The notes beneath the pieces are model-generated. The model was given only the letters and a program-made list of their open reading frames with translations, searched no databases and had not been told where the DNA came from. DNA of 64,000 nucleotides from Uranotaenia lowii (taxonomy: Eukaryota > Arthropoda > Insecta > Diptera > Culicidae): assembly GCF_029784155.1 (NCBI RefSeq), contig NC_073693.1, positions 337,234,023 through 337,298,022 on the forward strand. The letters run 5' to 3'. Below are positions 59,501 to 64,000 of this stretch, piece by piece (position 1 is the stretch's first letter; each line of letters begins with the position of its first letter). Made by a program: the position numbers and the translations under genes.

Positions 59501-62500
59501 TTCATGGTAACTGGGCATCAGGTTGAGAAAGTGTAGTGCTTCCAGCCTGATGGTGGTACCAAGAAAGACACCGAAACCCGGATCAGAAAATCCCGATTTG
59601 CATTTGCGAGTCTCCGGAACATCTGGCGCTCACGTCAGATATCTCTACGAACGAAAATTCGAATCTTTAACTCAAACGTCAAATCCGTATCGCTGTACGG
59701 GTGCGAAACTTGATGCGCATATGCGGTAACGAGGCGCTTGGTGGCTTGGCTATTGGATCTCAAATGAGAAACTACATCGCCGGTGTCATCAAAAAGCGCT
59801 AGAAATCGAGATTCGGGAAAGTAAGTGGAGATGGATTGGGCACACGCTGCGAAGCGATGAAAACGAGATTTGCAGAGAAGCGCTTGACTGGAATCCAGAT
59901 GGGCATCGAAGAAGAGGTAGGCCCAGAAACTCGTGACGGCGAAGCCTAGCCGCCGAAATACGAACTGTCGACGAGAGTCTTGACTGCGAACAAGTGAAGA
60001 GGCGGCTCCGGATCGTGAAGGTCTTTTACCACGGCCCTATGCACCGGAGGATGGGCGCGGGAGCATTACGTAAGTAAGTAGGTCGACAAGCATATCTCAT
60101 TTGCAACAAAGAAAGCGCACTCTATGCTGGGTTTAATGAAGCGTAGTACGCAAAACTTCGTGACATCTATCTAAGACAGGGGTCGGGGAACTTCTTGAAT
60201 CATTACCCCTAAACATTTTTATTTAACCTTCCCATGCCGTTCGGGTCAATATGACCCGAAGCGCACATTTAGAATCTCTTTATCATCATTCCAATATACT
60301 GAAGAACTAGGAATTTTGACAGACCAAGTATGTTCTATGAAAATAATGATCAAATTAACGTCAAAAAATTGAAATTTGAGTTTTGAAAATCGGTTCATTG
60401 GGAAATGAAATACAGCTAAGCAAAGCAAAAATTGGATATCGTTTTTTTAAAGTAAGATTTTTTTCTACCGGAAGATCTGAGATAGCGGTCAAAACTTTCA
60501 TTGGACCCCAACATATCTATACATTGTCGGATAGATGGATTCTTGACGATTTCAAACATCAATGAAACACTTAAATACAGAAAAGCTGTCAAAAGTTATG
60601 AGCATTTTAAAAATAAAATTGATTTTTCGGACTTTTTACTTTCTAAACCAGTTTCCGATAACTTGGTAATACATATCGACTTTATTTTAAAATTTTGAGT
60701 AATAAGAACAAATTACCTACACAATGAATATAATATCATCAAAATCGGTTAACATTTACAGTCAGGAGAACGAAATCAAACTACAACTAAAATTTCCCCG
60801 AAACGGATATTTTGCGAACGGCATGGGAAGGTTAAGTTGATATTACGCCATGCCGAAGAGCAAAAAAACGTATCCGTAAACACTGAGCGAGCTCCCAAAG
60901 CGTGTTATTTGAATGCCTCAGGGGGAAATATTCACTTCTGCATATGCCGCTAAATTCTTTACTTTCGAAATAAAACCAACAAATTCATAAAATTGCAAAA
61001 TGGAAATATACACATTTAATTCACAAAATATTCACTGTTACCCCCAGAATTTCACTTTTACCCCATTTGGGGTAATTTACCCCGGTTCCCCGACCGCTGA
61101 TCTAAGAAGTATCCTGGAGTTTAAGTGTGGGTGCCGTATTATGCCTTGCACTCAGAGCGCATCGAACGAATTCAGAAAAGATTCCTTAGATAAGTCCTTC
61201 GTCGTCTACCTTGGAAGGAACGATGCAGTACACCTCCCACATTACGAGAACAGATGCATTACTTGATCTTATATATAAAAATGGAGGCGTTTTCTTTGTG
61301 ATAACATCACGTATGAATGGTCGGTCGGAATGAAGTGAAATTTGGTATCTGAGGGTTTTTTGGGTCAGAGATGGTTTGTATAATACTTTCAAGAATCTCA
61401 CTTTTTATGAAAGGGGGGTCCCCATACAAAATTATCTCTTCACATCTTATATATAAAAATGGAGGCGTTTTCTTTGTAATAACATCACGTATGAATGATC
61501 GGTCGGAATGAAGTGAAATTTGGTATCCGAGGGTTTTTTGGGTCAGAGATGGTTTGTATAATACTTTCAAGAATCTCACTTTTTATGAAAGGGGGGTCCC
61601 CATACAAAGTTATCTCTTCTTCACATCTTCTTATATATAAAAATGGAGGCGTTTTCTTTGTAATAACATCACGTATGAATGGTCGGTCGGAATGAAGTGA
61701 AATTTGGTATCCGAGGGTTTTTTGGGTCAGAGATGGTTTGTATAATAGTTTCAAGGATCTCACTTTTGATGATAGGGGGTCCCAATACAAATTAAACTTT
61801 ATTTGTTACGATTTCCATAAGAATCTATTGGCGAGCACAATGCAGTTAAGGACGTGTAGATGAAATTAAACATTTATTACGATTTATACTTTAGAAGGTA
61901 AAACGAAGTTTACCGGGTCAGCTAGTTTATTTTATTTATTGATCCCAAACATTATCTCTAAACACCATTTCGGTTTGTTGAATATCTGAGTCTCAATCAA
62001 TTAACTTTTAATCTGTTGTGTACGCTCAAGAAGAGAACGTTAAAATTTTATGAGTCTTTGAAGTAATGATTTTAACAACAAAACTGGATCCCACCAGTTT
62101 TATTGTGTCGACCACACGAGCGCCCATTCTAAAGTTCGTGCCAATCAGGTAAAAAATGAATTAACTTCTAATTTGTGACGTAAATTTCGTACAACAGAGC
62201 CGTCGATCTGGAACAGTGATTATTTTTATTTTTCTTCCCACTCTCACGAACCTGTTTGCCGGCAATTCTTACCAAGAAGAAGTACAAGAATCGTTTGAAT
62301 GAAGGAATGAATTGCAATTTTCAGTTTTAAATTTTCTATTGACACAGTGTTGTAAATCTTCAAGATTGGGCTGACCTTGAACTTCAAAAGTCTTAATCAT
62401 CGATTGAGGTGGAGCGGTAAAATTTACTACGCGTCCTAACTTTCAAGAGTATCTTATCCAGTATTTGGTTTTAATTGGTAGATTAGGTATTCATTCCTTC

Positions 62501-63012
62501 TTTAAGCAAAAAAAAACAAACCCAGAAAAATAAACTGGGATCTATCTTGCTGTCTCATTTTCGTTTATTTTCCCACCAAACCCAGGTATTAATTGATTGG
62601 TGACGAATGGTTTCTTGACGTAGACAGTACTCTGTATTAGTCACTCGAAAGCAATTAAATAAACTGCTGAAATTTCGAGAACCAACAAGTTAAAATTTCA
62701 ACTTACCAGCGCAACCACGTTAATACTGCTTATCATATCGTCCAGGGTTCCGTTGCTCCCCTCCTCGTCGAAATGGTACAAACTCTTCTTCCGGTAACTA
62801 ACTGTGGCGTTGTGATCGTGCCACACGATGTCCACCTTTTCGGGCCGTTCCGTGAATCGGTAGGGGCCCAACTCCTCCAGGATCGGTTTGGTACTGTGAT
62901 TCGTCAGATCTTCCGGATTGGTCCAGTTGAAGAAGTACACATCCATTGAGAGCGGGAACGGCGGCGTCACCCAGGCGTCGTACCCCCGGGACGTTGGACG
63001 GAGTTTCATTTC
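47600..63012 (-). CDS. CD36-family class B scavenger receptor, N-terminus outside window
   Basis: Two-pass plasma-membrane receptor of the CD36/SCARB/croquemort family, which binds lipids, lipoproteins or microbes. Exons on minus: 63012-62707, 56461-56255, 56190-55684, 48141-48068 and 48008-47600; all borders are GT-AG and phases agree. The visible part is 500 residues. Family marks in order: YFFNWTNPEDL, GPYRFTERPEK, FEEGSNG-type loop, IFKIGSMAEWN, the conserved cysteines in NECGM, PDMCRSLP, ETICF and SSCRFG, and SFPHFYGAD. EPTTGIPLDVAARFQLN then leads to the C-terminal membrane helix (VIGIVLLVIGTLLLAW) and a cytoplasmic tail of about 75 residues containing KEIHHHNHRS. Many N-X-S/T sites fit a glycosylated ectodomain. 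The first exon with the N-terminal membrane helix must lie past 64000. The subtype is not assigned. Confidence 0.92.
48427..50210 (-). pseudogene. CR1-like LINE fragment 1, split by a MITE
   Basis: Reading minus: PVHKKGDLKNINNYRGIS (50200), IDQHGFIPKRSTPTNLL, GSNLGPIIF and CYADDLKLF (49720), LGVILDHKLEFKTHM (49500). After the inserted MITE it continues with LGFLFRVAKDFKDVYCLKSL and VRSILEYASAVWCPYY (48700). Frameshifts and small deletions show it is dead. No RNase H. It is the same type as the next fragment. Confidence 0.78.
48788..49431. mobile_element. hAT-type MITE inside LINE fragment 1
   Basis: The ends are CAGGCTTC and GAAGCCTG. A perfect 8-bp duplication, CTTCTAGA, flanks it (48780-48787 and 49432-49439). 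Removing it rejoins the LINE frame exactly (KASR then SLGFLFR). 644 bp, non-coding. Confidence 0.82.
50530..51712 (-). pseudogene. CR1-like LINE fragment 2
   Basis: Minus-strand reverse transcriptase: FNRSLKERVFPSIWR (51640), QNGFVKKRSTVTNLM (51450), YIDLAKAFDRVPH, SPLGPLLFIIFVNDLS. The catalytic motif reads FANDLKLF instead of FADDLKLF, so the active site is lost. It then has ILDLGVKIDNRITF, VRSILQYAAQVWAP and FIRYALRRLPW. Several frameshifts. 5'-truncated. Confidence 0.8.
52281..52415 (+). repeat. 5' LTR of second element, 44 bp shorter
   Basis: 135 bp. Matches the 3' LTR exactly by eye except that 44 bp after GTGCGAGCGGG are missing. Confidence 0.85.
52418..52429 (+). other. Primer-binding site, tRNA-Arg type
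   Basis: TGGCGACCGTGG, 2 bp after the 5' LTR, resembles the arginine-tRNA primer sites known from 412/mdg1-type insect elements. Confidence 0.6.
52743..53810. repeat. 74-bp tandem array
   Basis: About 11 well-kept units then decayed ones. Unit starts are spaced exactly 74 bp (for example 52821, 52895, 52969). Each unit has two related halves built on GAGTTGAGAGGACAGCTTGG and GGGTTGAGAGGACAGCTTGA. Open frames here on minus are by-products of the repeat. Confidence 0.9.
54674..54688 (+). other. Polypurine tract of second LTR element
   Basis: GGGATAGGAAGGGGA lies directly before the 3' LTR. Confidence 0.7.
54689..54867 (+). repeat. 3' LTR of second element
   Basis: 179 bp, TG...CA ends, followed by CACAG. 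Contains the 44 bp lost from the 5' copy. Confidence 0.85.
56591..56765 (+). repeat. Short fragment of RTE-like LINE C-terminus
   Basis: Closely matches 59752-59945 of the larger plus-strand LINE (shared CGCTTGACTGGAAT and ATGGGCATCGAAGAAGAGG). Confidence 0.7.
56766..57069. other. Unrecognised segment in receptor intron
   Basis: A minus-strand open frame of 126 codons covers most of it (pieces: GHNFHVD-complement region, YWADAV in another frame). It has the flavour of retroelement coding or LTR DNA, but I cannot name it. Confidence 0.3.
57070..58800 (-). pseudogene. R1-clade LINE fragment
   Basis: Minus strand: VPQGSILGLVLWNIVYDEM and LVGFADDVVLLV (58700-58600), then LRVISAYRTVSSVAVDVVAG (58150). 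A C-terminal ETPEHVVFN...CPRFEWVR region follows (57800-57750). This order and the AYRTVS block are typical of R1-type elements. The catalytic FADD is intact but the frame breaks several times. The upstream half of the RT and the endonuclease are missing. Confidence 0.75.
58960..60085 (+). pseudogene. RTE-like LINE fragment, plus strand
   Basis: VIVDFEKAFDRLHHENIWAA and IQVTAGVRQG, then a stop (TGA) in place of the following cysteine codon, then SPLLFLIVMDEIL. The catalytic motif reads LADDIVLL. Later blocks are FASLRNIWRSRQISLRTK and VLLYGCET, ending in a HRRMGAG-type tail near 60060. Truncated at its 5' end. Several stops. Confidence 0.78.
60177..61099. mobile_element. hAT-type MITE
   Basis: The ends CAGGGGTCGGGGAAC and GTTCCCCGACCGCTG follow the common hAT pattern. 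A perfect 8-bp duplication, ATCTAAGA, lies at 60169-60176 and 61100-61107. Contains GGGGTAATTTACCCC palindromes near the right end and a nested piggyBac-like MITE. Confidence 0.85.
60227..60831. mobile_element. piggyBac-like MITE nested in the hAT MITE
   Basis: CCTTCCCATGCCGTTCG and CGAACGGCATGGGAAGG are perfect inverted ends flanked by TTAA on both sides (60223-60226 and 60832-60835). TTAA targeting is diagnostic of piggyBac-type transposition. A GGGTCAATATGACCC palindrome lies just inside the left end. Confidence 0.85.
61267..61800 (+). repeat. Three tandem copies of the Helitron 5' end
   Basis: Units start at 61267, 61445 and 61629 (178 and 184 bp apart) and are nearly identical. Each starts with TCTTATATATAAAAATGGAG. 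Minus-strand open frames of 71-101 codons with the same peptide are by-products. Confidence 0.85.
61267..61925 (+). mobile_element. Non-autonomous Helitron
   Basis: Starts TCTTATATATAAAAATGG after an A and ends GGGTCAGCTAG before a T, as Helitrons do (TC...CTAG between A and T). The stem GGTAAA/TTTACC lies 11 nt before the CTAG end, the expected terminal hairpin. The first 180 bp are repeated three times. No Rep/helicase coding. Confidence 0.8.
61926..62706. other. Receptor intron, nothing recognised
   Basis: AT-rich; no coding or repeat signature beyond the intron's donor at 62706. Confidence 0.55.
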
Positions 63013-63290
63013 CTGGTGGGAGAGTAAGATTTTTACAGTTCGGTATTTTATATGGCGTTTTATGAATATTCTTTAGTTAACTAATTTTAATCGACGCTGA
63101 AATCATTTTATGATGAAAATTAATCGAATATTCTTAAAACAAAAACCATGAAATCAGAAGTATGTATTTCATTTGAACTCCTATACTCGATTTATTTATT
63201 TGAGATTTGATATATATATTATCAAAATGTAAAAATCACCCAAAAAAACAAAAATGCGATTTGATTTAATATTACCAGAAAGAAAAAATC
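63013..63290. other. Upstream receptor intron
   Basis: Begins with the acceptor of the 62707-63012 exon (CTCTCCCACCAG on minus). No further receptor exon is visible up to the satellite. Confidence 0.6.
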
Positions 63291-63399
63291 TCAAAAAAAA
63301 AAAAACAAAAATGACAAAAATTACAAAACTGACAAAAATTTCAAAGGGACCGAATGTCAAAAAGGTCCTTAATACAAAAAAAAATTTAAAAAAAAATTA

Positions 63400-64000
63400 C
63401 AAAACTGACAAAAATGACAAAAATGACAAAAATGACAAAAATGACAAAAATGACAAAAATGACAAAAATGACAAAAATGACAAAAATGACAAAAATGACA
63501 AAAATGACAAAAATGACAAAAATGACAAAAATGACAAAAATGACAAAAATGACAAAAATGACAAAAATGACAAACAAAAATGACAAAAATGACAAAAATG
63601 ACAAAAATGACAAAAATGACAAAAATGACAAAAATGACAAACAAAAATGACAAAAATGACAAAAATGACAAAAATGACAAAAATGACAAAAATGACAAAA
63701 ATGACAAAAATGACAAAAATGACAAAAATGACAAAAATGACAAAAATGACAAAAATGACAAAAATGACAAAAATGACAAAAATGACAAAAATGACAAAAA
63801 TGACAAAAATGACAAAAATGACAAAAATGACAAAAATGACAAAAATGACAAAAATGACAAAAATGACAAAAATGACAAAAATGACAAAAATGACAAAAAT
63901 GACAAAAATGACAAAAATGACAAAAATGACAAAAATGACAAAAATGACAAAAATGACAAAAATGACAAAAATGACAAAAATGACAAAAATGACAAAAATG
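63400..64000. repeat. 9-bp satellite AAAAATGAC, running off the window
   Basis: More than 60 near-perfect units, with rare ACAAAC interruptions near 63572 and 63640. Because 9 is a multiple of 3, it gives long artefact frames (KND and FLS/VIF repeats). It lies within a receptor intron. Confidence 0.92.

Larger units (their letters stand above)
60090..61266 (+). pseudogene. CR1-like LINE C-terminal fragment, split by a hAT MITE
   Basis: Before the MITE: HSMLGLMKRSTQNFVTS. After it: ALHSERIERIQKRFLR and RRLPWKE. These match the C-terminal region of the LINE fragments at 48.4-51.7 kb. A Helitron starts directly at its end (61267). Confidence 0.68.

Noticed and set aside
61186..61790. Three related open frames (MRFLKVLYKPSLTQK)
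   Set aside because: The same Helitron 5' repeat read three times on minus; no independent evidence of coding.
63369..63995. 208-codon open frame on minus (LSF/VIF repeats) and KND frames on plus
   Set aside because: By-products of the 9-bp satellite.

Overview
The window looks like a piece of a dipteran chromosome, most probably a mosquito. It is AT-rich, with single-copy eukaryotic genes that have short GT-AG introns next to introns of 6-7.5 kb. The intergenic DNA holds CR1-like, RTE-like, I-like, R1-like and copia-like retroelements and many short terminal-inverted-repeat (TIR) elements. The species cannot be fixed from the sequence alone.

Host genes. (1) A TRIP13/Pch2 AAA+ ATPase, plus strand, 22682-24024, two exons, complete. 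(2) Two carboxypeptidase Q-like M28 peptidases arranged head to head: CPQ-A on minus (26831-25261) and CPQ-B on plus (33571-41023). They share the same three-exon structure with a 123-nt middle exon, so they are an inverted duplication. Their last introns are 59 bp and 6001 bp. (3) A NOL8-like nucleolar RRM protein on minus (43107-41087), tail to tail with CPQ-B, with only 63 bp between the stop codons. (4) A CD36-family class B scavenger receptor on minus. Five coding exons lie between 63012 and 47600, and the N-terminal exon lies beyond 64000.

Repeats by region. 1-9.6 kb: TIR elements and low-complexity DNA. 9.6-11.0 kb: truncated CR1-like LINE. 11.8-14.4 kb: long inverted-repeat element with a nested MITE. 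15.3-21.0 kb: complete non-autonomous LTR element (TSD GTAAC) whose inside is 13-bp satellite and other repeats. 28.0-32.5 kb: wrecked copia element between the two CPQ genes. 35.1-40.4 kb: three TIR elements in the last CPQ-B intron. 43.7-46.1 kb: I-like LINE split by a CACTA-like element. 48-55.3 kb and 56.5-62.7 kb: receptor introns with nested LINEs, hAT MITEs, a piggyBac-like MITE, a Helitron and a second non-autonomous LTR element (TSD CACAG) built round a 74-bp array. 63.4-64.0 kb: 9-bp satellite.

The most unusual signals are, first, several TIR elements that each carry small gene-like units with splice sites, short open exons and a poly(A) signal; and second, two unrelated LTR elements with intact ends in which tandem arrays replace gag-pol. 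The host genes do not form an obvious pathway. The CPQ pair are secreted or lysosomal peptidases, the receptor is a membrane lipid or ligand receptor, TRIP13 acts on HORMA proteins, and NOL8 acts in the nucleolus. No tools were run, so all identities are from reading motifs.
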